DNA of 42,595 bases from an uncultured Sphingomonas sp. (lineage in GTDB: Bacteria; Pseudomonadota; Alphaproteobacteria; Sphingomonadales; Sphingomonadaceae), in contig CAJYSA010000085.1 in NCBI GenBank assembly GCA_913777325.1, forward strand, positions 1-42,595, in the 5' to 3' direction. A program made the translations under genes and the position numbers. The notes under the pieces are model-generated. The model searched no databases. It worked only from the letters and a program-made list of their open reading frames with translations, and had not been told where the DNA came from. Shown piece after piece: positions 1 through 9,100 of this stretch (within the stretch, counting starts at the first letter, position 1; each line of letters begins with the position of its first letter).

Positions 1-3000
1 CGTGCGGACATCGCTCTTGCGGCGCACACCGGTCAATTCCGGAACTTCGGCCGATCCCTGGCGGATGATTTCGTAGCGGGCATTGGGAACCCGGATATCG
101 CCTGAAATCAGCCCGCCGTTCGCACCGTTCTGAATACGGATATCGCCCGTCGCCGTGGCACCGAGCGCGTCGGAGCGGGCGAGCTGCGCGTTGCGCATCG
201 CCACGCGGATATCGAGCGGGAAGCCCTGTGCGGCGGCCAATCCAACGCTTCCCTGCGCCTGCACCGTTCCCTGCCCGGCGCGGGCCTGCACCTGCGACAG
301 TTCGAGTCGATCGTTGTTGAAGCGCGCTGCGATCTGCATGTTCGTCAGCCGCGTGCCGTAGGTTTCATTGGTGTAGGTCAGATTGTCGGCACGGACGAGG
401 CCGTTGATGCGCGGTGCTCCGACCGTGCCCGCGAAGTCTGCCGCAATCGCGATCGGGCCGGACAATTGCTGCTCGGCCAACCCCGCGAGGCTGAAGAGCA
501 CACCCGACGGGCCGTTGTAGCGGATGCCGCCGGACAGCGGCCCCTGCATCAGCCGCGTCGTCCAGCTACCGCTGCCGCTCGGCGTCAGAGTCGCTACCAT
601 GCGTCCGACCGGGGTCGCGCCACGCTTGATGAGCGCGCGCCCCTCGCCCGCCGCGCTGGTCAGCCACCCCTGGAAGACGATATCCACCGGCTCGGACACC
701 GACGTGAGACTGGAGCGGGTGAAGTTCGCCACGTTGACGCGCGCATCGGCACGGGGGAAAGCCTGCCCGGCCTCCTGGACGTAATCGACGCTGCCGGTCG
801 CCTGGCCGCCAAGACCGAGATTCGGGACCAGGGCGTTCAGGAGCGACAGGTCGAGCTGATCGAGACGCATCTGAGCCTGCATCGGCCCACTGCCGCCAAA
901 TCGCCCCGCTAGCCGCATTGCACCCTTGTCGAACGTCAAGCGTGCGGGATCGAGGCGGTAGCCGCCACGATCGGGCACGATCCGCGCCGGCGCGGCGGTG
1001 CGGAAATTGACGCCATTGGCGGCGCCCTGCAACGCGACGAGGTACAAGGTCGGCGAGAGGCGCGCGTTGAGCGCCATGCGGAACGGCACGCTGTTGGACC
1101 CGGTCAGCAGCGCCTGCGCGGTGCCGGCGCCGCCCGCATAGTTCACACGACCGCGCCCCGCCTCGATGACGGTCGCGCCATAGCGCATGTCGGCGATCTG
1201 GGCATCGGCGCGCACCTCCGGCTTGTCGTACAGGACGATGTCGGCATTCAGGAGCGCGCGACCGATCGTGAAGTCGACCGCGCCGGGGATGCGCGCCGAG
1301 ACGGCGCGCGCATTGACGCTGGCACGCTGATACTTGCCCTGCGCGCCCAGCGTCGCCAGCCCGTTCAGCCCCTGCCCGTTGAACCTGACCTGCCCGTCGA
1401 ACGGACCGGCGGCGGTCTGCACCACGCGTCCGGCGAATTGCACACCCGCAAACAGCACGCGCCGGATGTCGACCGCCAGTTGCCGGCCGGGCGTGACCAG
1501 CACGTCGGCGGTGAACGGCCCGTAATTGGTGCCGCCGGTCGCATTGACCTGATAGGCGCCGCCACGACCGACGATGCGCGCGTCCAGATCGGCAAGCCCG
1601 ATCCCGACACCCGGCCGCGGCGCGCGCAGCCGCACGACCGGCGCCGCCGCCGATCCTGTCACACGCGCAAATAGCGGGCCATATTGCGTAGAATATGCAT
1701 CGGCATCGACCAGCAGCGCGCCACTAGCGGGATCGAAGCGGCCCTGCCCGCGCGTGATGCGGAACTGCGGCGCATTCATTTTCAGGCTCTGGAAGGTGAC
1801 GACCCCCTCGGGCGAATAGCCGAAGCGCGTGCTAAGCACCGCATTGCCGCCCAGGAAGGACCGTGCGCCCTCGTTGAACAATTGCTTCGTCTGCACCGCG
1901 ACGCGACCCGTGATGCCGAACCCACCGCGCGCGCCGGGGACCAGCTTCGCGTCGGTCTGGATGTTCAGGATGCCGACGCTATCGACGCGGAAGTTGTTGA
2001 CCCGCCCCTGCAAGCCGCCCGTGTAGCGGCCGGTCTGCATGTTGGCGGCAATGATCGCGGTGGCGTCGATCGTGTCGGAGCGAATGCGCAGATTATCCGA
2101 CAGGATGTTGGGCATCTGGATCGCCAGATCGCCGTCGACACGCGCGTTCGTCGTCAGCCCGCCCAGCGCCGGGTTGAGCCCCGCGATCCGCTTCGCCCGC
2201 GCATGAACCGGCACGAGGATGCGATCGCTGTTTACGCGCGCCAATCCCTCGGCATAGAGGTTCTCGACGCTCATCTCGCCGAAGCCGAGCGACGTCGCGC
2301 GAAGCTTATAGTCCACCGTCGGGGTCGCGAAGGCGCCGTTCAGCACCACGCGCGCCAGCACGTCACGCCCGCGCAGGTTGGGGGCGATCGCGCCGGGTGT
2401 CAGGAGCTTCGCATCGACCGCGAAATTGCCGAAGCGGCTGTTCTTCAGGTCGAGCATTCCACCCGCGTCGACCGCGAGCGCATCCGACGTCAGCTTGATG
2501 CGGGTATCCGCGCTGCGTTCGCCGAGCGTTACGTCTGCGGCGACCTGCAGGGCCGGCGCGGTCAGCCGCTCGACCGGCCCTTCGAGATAGAGGCCAGGGC
2601 GTGTTGGCCCGCGCACCTCGAAATGGCCATTGCGCGCGGTGAGCGACAGATTGGCCAATTGTCCGTCGCCCAGCGTGGCGAGCGCACGCCCCTGCCATGT
2701 CGCCCAGCTTCCGCGCCCGTTGATGGTCGCGGTCAACGGCGCTTTCAGGCCGGCGAGTTGCGCCACGACACCGCCGGTCGGCGCGGTCAGCCGGACGTCC
2801 ACATCGAGCTTGTTGTCATCGGGCACCGCGTCGATCTTGACGCGCGCGACATCGCCGCCCGCGACGCCGGGCGCCCGAAGCGCCACGGCATCGACCAGCA
2901 ATTGCGCGCGACGATCGGCGATATGCGCCTGTCCATCGAACCGTGCGATATGCCGCGCGCCGGACACGGCCGGCTCCATGACGAAGCGTGCGACCTGGAT

Positions 3001-3477
3001 CCGCCCGATATCGATATCGAGGTCGGGCAGCAGCGGCGCATTGGGATCGGTCGGCTCGGTCGAGGGCTTCAGCTCGGGGTTGCGGCGCAACGTGATGAGA
3101 TCGCTCGACACGCTGAGCACGTCGACATGGTTGTTGGCGAAGGCGAACGGGCGCCAGTTCACGTCCAGTCGCGGAGAGGTGAGGAACACCCCCTTCGGAT
3201 CGCTGACGCGTACGTCGCTGAGCCGCATGCGGCCATAGAGCGATCCGTCGATACGCCCCACCTTGATGTTCAGGCCCGAGGCGGTGGTGTAGCCGCCAAC
3301 CTGATCGGCGACGAAGCGTCGCCCCGGATCGGTGTTGATCCCCAAGACGATCGCGACGATCATCAGCAGCAGCGTCAGCAGCGCGATGCCGATCCACTTC
3401 ACGATCCGCAGCCAAAGGGCGCGCGGACGTCCCGTTTCCACCACGTCCTCGCGCGGCGCCAGCGTGTCGTCAGCCAT
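1..3477 (-). CDS. tamB: Translocation/assembly module inner-membrane protein TamB (partial, C-terminus beyond left edge)
   Basis: TamB-type protein (formerly DUF490): an inner-membrane-anchored, long beta-helical protein that spans the periplasm and works with TamA in outer-membrane protein and lipid transport. The window holds the first 1159 residues. A basic/hydrophobic signal-anchor lies at residues 26-47 (WIGIALLTLLLMIVAIVLG), followed by a family-typical start (VADQVGGYTTASGLNIKVG, then RIDGSLYGRMRLSDVRVSDP). The rest is repetitive beta-strand sequence with alternating hydrophobic residues and short LDLKNSRFG-type turns. I spot-checked the frame near positions 1-60, 421-480, 841-900 and 2401-2460 and it was open each time. 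The conserved C-terminal TamB domain is mostly outside the window. The ATG at 3477 overlaps the tamA stop (TGATG), so the two are translationally coupled. Family call firm; full length unknown. Confidence 0.92.
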   Translation of the reverse strand, partial: MADDTLAPREDVVETGRPRALWLRIVKWIGIALLTLLLMIVAIVLGINTDPGRRFVADQVGGYTTASGLNIKVGRIDGSLYGRMRLSDVRVSDPKGVFLTSPRLDVNWRPFAFANNHVDVLSVSSDLITLRRNPELKPSTEPTDPNAPLLPDLDIDIGRIQVARFVMEPAVSGARHIARFDGQAHIADRRAQLLVDAVALRAPGVAGGDVARVKIDAVPDDNKLDVDVRLTAPTGGVVAQLAGLKAPLTATINGRGSWATWQGRALATLGDGQLANLSLTARNGHFEVRGPTRPGLYLEGPVERLTAPALQVAADVTLGERSADTRIKLTSDALAVDAGGMLDLKNSRFGNFAVDAKLLTPGAIAPNLRGRDVLARVVLNGAFATPTVDYKLRATSLGFGEMSVENLYAEGLARVNSDRILVPVHARAKRIAGLNPALGGLTTNARVDGDLAIQMPNILSDNLRIRSDTIDATAIIAANMQTGRYTGGLQGRVNNFRVDSVGILNIQTDAKLVPGARGGFGITGRVAVQTKQLFNEGARSFLGGNAVLSTRFGYSPEGVVTFQSLKMNAPQFRITRGQGRFDPASGALLVDADAYSTQYGPLFARVTGSAAAPVVRLRAPRPGVGIGLADLDARIVGRGGAYQVNATGGTNYGPFTADVLVTPGRQLAVDIRRVLFAGVQFAGRVVQTAAGPFDGQVRFNGQGLNGLATLGAQGKYQRASVNARAVSARIPGAVDFTIGRALLNADIVLYDKPEVRADAQIADMRYGATVIEAGRGRVNYAGGAGTAQALLTGSNSVPFRMALNARLSPTLYLVALQGAANGVNFRTAAPARIVPDRGGYRLDPARLTFDKGAMRLAGRFGGSGPMQAQMRLDQLDLSLLNALVPNLGLGGQATGSVDYVQEAGQAFPRADARVNVANFTRSSLTSVSEPVDIVFQGWLTSAAGEGRALIKRGATPVGRMVATLTPSGSGSWTTRLMQGPLSGGIRYNGPSGVLFSLAGLAEQQLSGPIAIAADFAGTVGAPRINGLVRADNLTYTNETYGTRLTNMQIAARFNNDRLELSQVQARAGQGTVQAQGSVGLAAAQGFPLDIRVAMRNAQLARSDALGATATGDIRIQNGANGGLISGDIRVPNARYEIIRQGSAEVPELTGVRRKSDVRT

Positions 3478-5678
3478 CAGAACGCCTGCCCGATCGAAAT
3501 GTAGAGCGCGACCTTGGCATCGCCGGGGCGCGGATTGAGGGGCGTCGCGACATCGACGCGCATCGGGCCGAAATTGGTGTAGAAGCGACCACCGATGCCG
3601 GCGCCGAACTTCAGGTCGCTGGCATTCGGCAGGCTGCTTTCGTACGCATTACCGGCGTCGAGGAATGGCACGATCCCGAAATTGCCGAAGCGATAGCGGG
3701 CCTCGATCGAGAATTCGTTGATGCTGCGCCCACCGATCGGGCGGAGATCGCGCGCCTCGTCCCGGTCCTTGTCGCCCGGCACCAGCGACGACGCCGGCTC
3801 CAACGGCCCCAGGCGTTGGAAGCCGTAGCCGCGCACCGATCCGCCGCCGCCACCGTAGTAACGGCGCGATGGGGCGATGTCGTCGCGCGCGATCCCGAAA
3901 ATGCTGCCGGCGCGCACGCGTCCCGCGATCACCAGCTTGTCGGACACCGGATAGTAAGCGGTGCCTTCCACCAGCGTGCGCGCATAGGGCTGAACCGACC
4001 CCTGCACCGATGTCTCCGGGCTGAGGTTCAGCTTCAGCCGGTAGCCCCGTGTCGGGTTGAGCAGATTGTCCGACGTGTCGAACAGCACCTGCCCCGGCAA
4101 GGCCAGCACGCCATAGGTGCGCCGGGTCCGATCGTTCTCGCCGAAGTCGAACACGCTTTCGTTCGTGCCCACCAACTCGAAGCCGTAGGAATAGGTGAAC
4201 CGCTTCTGCCAGATCGGGGTCGAATCATAGGAGATCCGCCCGGCGAGCGTGCCCGTGAACGCCTCGAACGCGTCGTAATTGGCCCGCAACGCGCTGGCGA
4301 TCAGCGTGACAGTGCGGTCGCGCCGCCCCGCATTCTGCCGCCGGAACGTGGCGGACACGCCCTGCTGCTGCGTTCCCGCGATCGCACCGAGGATCAGCGC
4401 ACCTTCCGGGGGGAAGCGGTTGCGGTTGGTGAAGGTGCCCTCCACGGTAACGCCCTGCCCGGTCTGGAAGCCCGCCCCACCCGACAGGCTCTTGGCCGGT
4501 CCGCGCGTCTGGCGCACCATCAGGTCCACCTGTTCGGTGCCGTCGGGCAGGATCGTGCCGGTGCGCACCGGCTGCACACCGACGCCGTTGAACAGCCCGG
4601 TCGCGACCAGCGCCTCGCGCAGGTCATCGGCCTTGCGATTGTCGTAGAGCTGTCCCTCATCGAAACGCGGAAAGACATTCAGGTGCTTCAGATCGAACAC
4701 CGGGTCGCCCTCGGTGCGCAGCACCCCGAACGACGAGCGCGGGCCGGTGTCGACCGGCAGCGTGTAATCGCCGCGCCCGGTCTGCTCGTCGAGCAGAATG
4801 TCCCGCTCGCCGACCTTGACGAACGGATAGCCTTGTTGCGGCAGCTTCAGGCTGACGTTCGCCTCCGCGCCCTGCACGCGTGCCGCCTCGATCGGATCGC
4901 CGGTGCGCAACGGCAATTCCTTGCGCACCAGATCGGGCGGCGTGGTGGGCTGCGTCTGCACGGTAATCGTGCCCAGCTTGTATTGCTGGCCGGGCGTCGC
5001 GCTGACGATCGCCTTCAGTCGCTGCTTCTCGCCAGGCACGTTCTCGATCGTCGAGATGGCGGTGCCGTCATAATAGCCAAGCGACTTCATCAGCCGCACG
5101 GCGAGTTGCTCGTCCTCGCGCCCGCGCGCGGCGACCTGCGTGGCGTTGTCAGCCTTGCCCTTGCCCTCGCGCAGCGCCGACAGCGAATTGAACTCGTCGG
5201 TCAGCCCGAGCGGGTCGAGGCCACGTACCTCGCTGGCGTAGCGGATGTCGGGCGCCTCCTGATCCTTGATGTCGGCAACGCTGCGCAAGGGCTCCGAATT
5301 GAACGCCGACAACGGCTCCAGCGGTTGCGCGAGCGCCGCGTCGGGTGCGGGCGGCGGCGGCAGTTCGCCGGGGGTGATGGGTTGTGCGGCCGCATCGCGT
5401 GCCGGAGCCGGCACGCTCGCCGCGGTGGCCGGCGCATCGGCGGGCATCGGCTCCAGTGGGGCATTGATGTCATCCGACAGCGGCGGCAGCGCGCGGTCGA
5501 ACTCGGCATCGGGCACGATCGGCGCATCGACCGTTGAGGCGCCCTGTTCCGGCGGAGCGTCCGGGCCTCGCGCCGGTGCTGTGCCGGGCGTCTGCATTTG
5601 CGCCTGCACCGTGCCCGCAACCAATGCACACCCGGCACAGGCCAGGAGCAGACGGGAGTGACGAACCGAAAAAACCAA
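3477..5678 (-). CDS. tamA: Autotransporter assembly complex outer-membrane protein TamA (BamA/Omp85 family)
   Basis: 733-residue Omp85-family protein: periplasmic POTRA domains followed by a 16-stranded outer-membrane barrel. Residues 1-27 are a signal peptide ending VQAQ. Residues ~28-130 are Pro/Ala/Asp-rich and probably disordered, an extension not found in short TamA proteins. POTRA-like segments follow (for example VSATPGQQYKLGTITVQ and LRTEGDPVFDLKHLNVFPRF). The barrel carries the conserved YYGGGGGSVRGYGFQRLGP motif (family G-x-RG-[YF]) and ends in a C-terminal Phe (YISIGQAF), the usual Bam-recognition signal. The start is a TTG: an in-frame TAG lies two codons upstream, and an AAAGGGG Shine-Dalgarno sits 8 nt before the TTG. 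The gene is coupled to tamB by a one-base overlap. TamA rather than BamA is chosen because of the tamB neighbour and the absence of skp, lpxD and rseP. Confidence 0.92.
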   Translation of the reverse strand: MVFSVRHSRLLLACAGCALVAGTVQAQMQTPGTAPARGPDAPPEQGASTVDAPIVPDAEFDRALPPLSDDINAPLEPMPADAPATAASVPAPARDAAAQPITPGELPPPPAPDAALAQPLEPLSAFNSEPLRSVADIKDQEAPDIRYASEVRGLDPLGLTDEFNSLSALREGKGKADNATQVAARGREDEQLAVRLMKSLGYYDGTAISTIENVPGEKQRLKAIVSATPGQQYKLGTITVQTQPTTPPDLVRKELPLRTGDPIEAARVQGAEANVSLKLPQQGYPFVKVGERDILLDEQTGRGDYTLPVDTGPRSSFGVLRTEGDPVFDLKHLNVFPRFDEGQLYDNRKADDLREALVATGLFNGVGVQPVRTGTILPDGTEQVDLMVRQTRGPAKSLSGGAGFQTGQGVTVEGTFTNRNRFPPEGALILGAIAGTQQQGVSATFRRQNAGRRDRTVTLIASALRANYDAFEAFTGTLAGRISYDSTPIWQKRFTYSYGFELVGTNESVFDFGENDRTRRTYGVLALPGQVLFDTSDNLLNPTRGYRLKLNLSPETSVQGSVQPYARTLVEGTAYYPVSDKLVIAGRVRAGSIFGIARDDIAPSRRYYGGGGGSVRGYGFQRLGPLEPASSLVPGDKDRDEARDLRPIGGRSINEFSIEARYRFGNFGIVPFLDAGNAYESSLPNASDLKFGAGIGGRFYTNFGPMRVDVATPLNPRPGDAKVALYISIGQAF

Positions 5679-5830
5679 GAACTACGCCCCTTTGCGCAGG
5701 AAACTCCGGCGTTCCGGTACGGCTTCCTGTGTCGGGGCAACGATCCACCGGCGAAACGGTTGCGCGCGGCGCGACTGGCGTGCGACCAGCGGAGCCCCTA
5801 GGAGGAGCGCAACGAACGCTGGGAGAGCGC

Positions 5831-6997
5831 ATGAACTTCGATCTCGACGACGATCATCGCATGATCGCGGAGCTGGCGCGTCGCTTCGTCGACGACGAGC
5901 TGGTGCCGCTGGAAAATGGCGTGCTCGAACGCGACGCGGCCGGGCACGGGCTTGAGTTGACCGCCGACGAACGCGCGCGGGTCGACCAGATTTCTCGCGA
6001 GCTGGGGCTGTGGGGACTGGACGCCCCAGCGGATGTGGGGGGAACCGATCTCCCGGCGGTGGCGATGGTCGCGGTAAACGAGGCGCTGGGCCGCACGATC
6101 GTGCCGTGGACGATGCCGCCGGATTCGCCCAACCTGCGGATGCTGGCCGCCACGGTCGATGAACGGCAGCGCGCGGCGTATCTGGCGCCCTATGCTCGTG
6201 GCGAGACGATCTCGGCGATCGGCATCTCCGAACCGGGCGCAGGATCGGACCCGGCGGGCATGAAGACCACCGCCGTGCGCGACGGCGACGATTGGGTGCT
6301 GAACGGTCGCAAGATCTGGATCACCAAGGCCGACCGCGCCGACTTCACGATCGTGATCGCGGTCACCGACAAGGAAAAGCGCCAGCGCGGCGGGATGAGC
6401 GCGTTCCTGGTCGATCGCGACGCACCCGGCTTCTCGGTCGTGCGCCCGATTCCGATGATCGGGGGCGAGACGACCTATGAGGTCGCGCTCGACGATTGTC
6501 GCGTTCCCGGCTGGAAGCTCTTGGGCACCGAGGGTCAGGGGTTCGCGCCGATGCAGTTGCGCCTCAACACGCGCCGCGCCGAGATGGCGGCGAATGCGAT
6601 CGGGATGGCGTCGCGCGCGCTCGACATGCTGGTCGACTATGCGCCGCAGCGGACCACGTTCGGCAGGCCGCTGAGCGAGCGGCAGACGGTGCAGAACTGG
6701 GTCGCCGACGCCGCGATCCGCATCCACGCCGCGCGGCTGATGGCGTATGATTGCGCGTGGAAGATCGATCAGGGCCGCGACGCCCGCACCGAAGTGTCGA
6801 TGCTCAAGAGCTTCGCATTGGAAATGGCGTGGGAGGTGCTCGACCATGTCATGCAGGCGTTCGGCGCGATGGGGATGACCCGCGAACTGCCGCTGGCGCA
6901 GATGGCGGCGCGCATCCGCCTGATGCGGATCTACGACGGCCCGACCGAGATCCATAACTGGGTCGTGGCCCGCAACCTTCTGGGAACCCGTGCATGA
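5831..6997 (+). CDS. Acyl-CoA dehydrogenase family protein
   Basis: 388-residue flavoprotein of the acyl-CoA dehydrogenase fold, catalysing FAD-dependent alpha,beta-desaturation of acyl-CoA. Order: N-terminal helical domain, middle beta domain with the family signature (AIGISEPGAGSDPAGM, then GRKIWITKA), and C-terminal helical domain (RTTFGRPLSERQTVQNWVAD; FGAMGMTRELPL). The usual catalytic base position (Glu in YEGT of MCAD) reads IYDGPTEIH, so Asp369 would be the base, as in the ACAD10/11-like subgroup. ATG 5831 was chosen over the longer open frame because GGGAGAG lies 4 nt upstream and the protein begins at the family's usual point (FDLDDDHRMIAELARRFVDDE). The next gene overlaps by 4 nt (ATGA), so the pair is an operon. 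Acyl chain specificity cannot be told from sequence. Confidence 0.9.
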   Translation: MNFDLDDDHRMIAELARRFVDDELVPLENGVLERDAAGHGLELTADERARVDQISRELGLWGLDAPADVGGTDLPAVAMVAVNEALGRTIVPWTMPPDSPNLRMLAATVDERQRAAYLAPYARGETISAIGISEPGAGSDPAGMKTTAVRDGDDWVLNGRKIWITKADRADFTIVIAVTDKEKRQRGGMSAFLVDRDAPGFSVVRPIPMIGGETTYEVALDDCRVPGWKLLGTEGQGFAPMQLRLNTRRAEMAANAIGMASRALDMLVDYAPQRTTFGRPLSERQTVQNWVADAAIRIHAARLMAYDCAWKIDQGRDARTEVSMLKSFALEMAWEVLDHVMQAFGAMGMTRELPLAQMAARIRLMRIYDGPTEIHNWVVARNLLGTRA

Positions 6998-7767
6998 AGC
7001 AGCATCTGTCCGTTACCCGCGAGGGCCATGTCGCGACCATCGTCATCGACCGGGCACCGCACAATCACGTCAACGCGGCGCTGATCCATGCCCTTGCCGA
7101 CGTGCTCGACGAATGCGACGCCGATCCCGAGGTTCGGGCGGTGGTGCTGGCGACCGAGGGGCGCGTCTTCTGCGGCGGTGCCGACCTGACCGGTGACAAG
7201 CCGCTGGTCGACGAGCATGGCGAAAGCGAAACGCCGGCGCTGTATCGCGGAGCGGTGCGGCTGTTCTCCGCGAGGAAGCCGATCGTCGCGGCGATCCAGG
7301 GCGCGGCGGTCGGGGCCGGACTTGGTCTCGCGCTCGTCGCGGATTTCCGCGTGGCGGCGCCCGAGGCGCGTTTCTCCGCCAATTTCGTGACGCTCGGCTT
7401 TCATGCCGGATTCGGGATCAGCCTGACCCTGCCGCGCGTGATCGGCGAGCAGCACGCCAGCCTGATGCTGCTGACCGGGCGTCGCGTGAAGGCGGAGGAG
7501 GCGCTGCGCTTCGGGCTGGTCGATCAGATCGCACCGGTCGGCGAGGTGCGCGCGGCGGCGGCGGCGCTGGCCGCCGAGATCGCCGTCAACGCGCCGCTGG
7601 CGGTGGAGGCGACCCGAGCAACGCTACGCGCCAATCTCGCCGAAGCGGTCCGCACGCGCACGGAGCATGAACGCGCCGAGCAGGATCGATTGATGCAGAC
7701 CGCTGACTTTCGCGAGGGGCTTCAGGCAGTTGCGGAGCGACGCCCCGGAAATTTCAGTCGTGCCTGA
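6994..7767 (+). CDS. Enoyl-CoA hydratase/isomerase (crotonase) family protein, hydratase glutamates absent
   Basis: 257-residue crotonase-fold protein overlapping the acyl-CoA dehydrogenase by ATGA, so probably acting on the same CoA ester. The oxyanion-hole segments are present: residues 57-65 (RVFCGGADL) and 101-118 (IQGAAVGAGLGLALVADF). By my alignment, the two acid residues of true enoyl-CoA hydratase are missing: Phe131 stands at the first Glu position (SANFVTLGF) and Leu157 at the second (GEQHASLMLL). The protein may therefore be an isomerase, thioesterase/hydrolase or other crotonase type rather than a hydratase. The C-terminal helical trimerisation region is intact (EHERAEQDRLMQTADFREG). 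Family certain, reaction not. Confidence 0.85.
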   Translation: MKQHLSVTREGHVATIVIDRAPHNHVNAALIHALADVLDECDADPEVRAVVLATEGRVFCGGADLTGDKPLVDEHGESETPALYRGAVRLFSARKPIVAAIQGAAVGAGLGLALVADFRVAAPEARFSANFVTLGFHAGFGISLTLPRVIGEQHASLMLLTGRRVKAEEALRFGLVDQIAPVGEVRAAAAALAAEIAVNAPLAVEATRATLRANLAEAVRTRTEHERAEQDRLMQTADFREGLQAVAERRPGNFSRA

Positions 7768-7777
7768 CGAATAAAAG

Positions 7778-7791
7778 TTCGCCCGTGCGAA
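7778..7791. promoter_or_regulatory. Small inverted repeat ahead of the RND efflux operon
   Basis: TTCG-cccgtg-CGAA lies in the 83-nt gap between the crotonase gene and the efflux adaptor. No regulator gene is adjacent, and the arms are only 4 bp. It is a weak operator candidate, and the efflux promoter should lie in this gap. Confidence 0.2.
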
Positions 7792-7850
7792 ACATTTGCG
7801 ACAAATAGCGCTTAGCCGGTGAGACTTCCCGGGTTCGGACAGGGCAGAGA

Positions 7851-9095
7851 GTGACGATACGTTCAACGGTACGGCGGGCGCGCACCGCATCCGGGCTGGC
7901 GAGCCTTGCACTGCTGCTCGCGCTCTCGGCGTGCGGCGGTGGCGAGGGCGCCTCGGCGAAGGGCAAGGGCGGCCCCGGCGCCCCCGGCAGCGGCCCGACC
8001 ACCGTCGGCTATGTCATCGTCCAGCCGACCTCGGTCGAATCGGTTAGCGAGCTTCCCGGCCGTACCGTCGCCTACGAAAGCTCGCAGGTCCGCCCTCAGA
8101 TCACCGGCGTGATTCAGAAGCGCTTCTTCACGGAGGGCGCGCTCGTAAAGCGCGGGCAGCCTCTGTATCAGATCGATCCGTCCATCTATCGCGCCGCCGC
8201 CAACCAGGCGCTCGCCAACGTCGCCAATGCGCAGGCCACCTTCGCCGCCGCCAAGATCCGCGCGGATCGCTACAAGCCGCTCGCCGACATGGAGGCGATC
8301 AGCGCGCAGGATTACACCGATGCGGTCGCTACCCAGCGGCAGGCCGCCGCGCAGATCGGCGTCAACACCGCGCAACTCGACAGCGCACGCGTCAACCTGC
8401 GCTTCACCACCGTCCCCGCGCCGATCACCGGGCGCATTGGGCGGTCGCTGTTCACGGTCGGCGCGCTGGTCAGCGCGACGCAGGCCGATCCGCTCGCGAC
8501 GATTCAGCAACTCGATCCGATGTTCGTCGACATCCAGCAATCGAGCGCCAACCTGCTCGCGCTGCGTCGCGCATTGGCCGGCGGCGGCGCGGTGCCGGCG
8601 CGTGCCGAGGTGACGCTGAAGCTGGAGGACGGTACCGATTACGGGATCAAGGGCGTCGTCGAATTTGCGGAGGTCGTGGTCGATCAGAGCACCGGCACCG
8701 TGACGTTGCGCGCGCGCTTCCCCAATCCGCAGGGGCTGTTGCTGCCGGGCATGTTCGTGCGCGCGCAATTCGCGCAGTCGATCCAGAAGAACGCCTTCCT
8801 GGTGCCGCAAACCGCGATCTCCCGCGACGCGAAGGGCAATGCGACGCTGTTCGTCGTGGGCGCGAACAACAAGGCCGAGCAACGTACGGTCAAAGCCGAC
8901 CGGACACAGGGACAATATTGGGTCGTCACCGGCGGGCTGAACGGCGGGGAACGGGTCATCACCCAGGGGCTGGCGAACCTGCGTCCCGGCGGCTCGATCA
9001 AGCCGGTGCCCGGCAACGCCCCGCAGCCGGTGAAGGCGCCATCGCCTGAGGAACTGAAGAAGATGCAGGGCAGCGCCAAGGGCAAGGCGGGCTAA
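7851..9095 (+). CDS. RND efflux periplasmic adaptor subunit (lipoprotein)
   Basis: 414-residue membrane fusion protein of the AcrA/MexA/MexE family that links the inner-membrane pump to the outer-membrane channel. Starts at GTG. Residues 1-28 are a lipoprotein signal with lipobox LSAC (Cys28), followed by a Gly/Lys/Ser-rich linker (GGGEGASAKGKGGPGAPG). Lipoyl/barrel-sandwich halves flank a coiled-coil hairpin (YRAAANQALANVANAQATFA ... DAVATQRQAAAQIGVNTAQL). The second lipoyl half is the classic INLRFTTVPAPITGRIG-type motif (here VNLRFTTVPAPITGRIGRS). The beta-barrel and membrane-proximal parts follow (LDPMFVDIQQSS; QGLLLPGMFVRAQF). The pump gene starts 5 nt after its stop. Shine-Dalgarno is weak (AGAGA), so the GTG start is probable rather than certain. 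Confidence 0.92.
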   Translation: MTIRSTVRRARTASGLASLALLLALSACGGGEGASAKGKGGPGAPGSGPTTVGYVIVQPTSVESVSELPGRTVAYESSQVRPQITGVIQKRFFTEGALVKRGQPLYQIDPSIYRAAANQALANVANAQATFAAAKIRADRYKPLADMEAISAQDYTDAVATQRQAAAQIGVNTAQLDSARVNLRFTTVPAPITGRIGRSLFTVGALVSATQADPLATIQQLDPMFVDIQQSSANLLALRRALAGGGAVPARAEVTLKLEDGTDYGIKGVVEFAEVVVDQSTGTVTLRARFPNPQGLLLPGMFVRAQFAQSIQKNAFLVPQTAISRDAKGNATLFVVGANNKAEQRTVKADRTQGQYWVVTGGLNGGERVITQGLANLRPGGSIKPVPGNAPQPVKAPSPEELKKMQGSAKGKAG

Positions 9096-9100
9096 GCCCC

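Noticed and set aside
1684-3504. A 606-codon plus-strand open frame
   Set aside because: Antisense shadow of tamB; the tamB frame carries the clear domain and membrane-anchor signal.
5534-5830. N-terminal extension of the acyl-CoA dehydrogenase
   Set aside because: Overlaps tamA antisense, is not family-like, and a good Shine-Dalgarno precedes ATG 5831.
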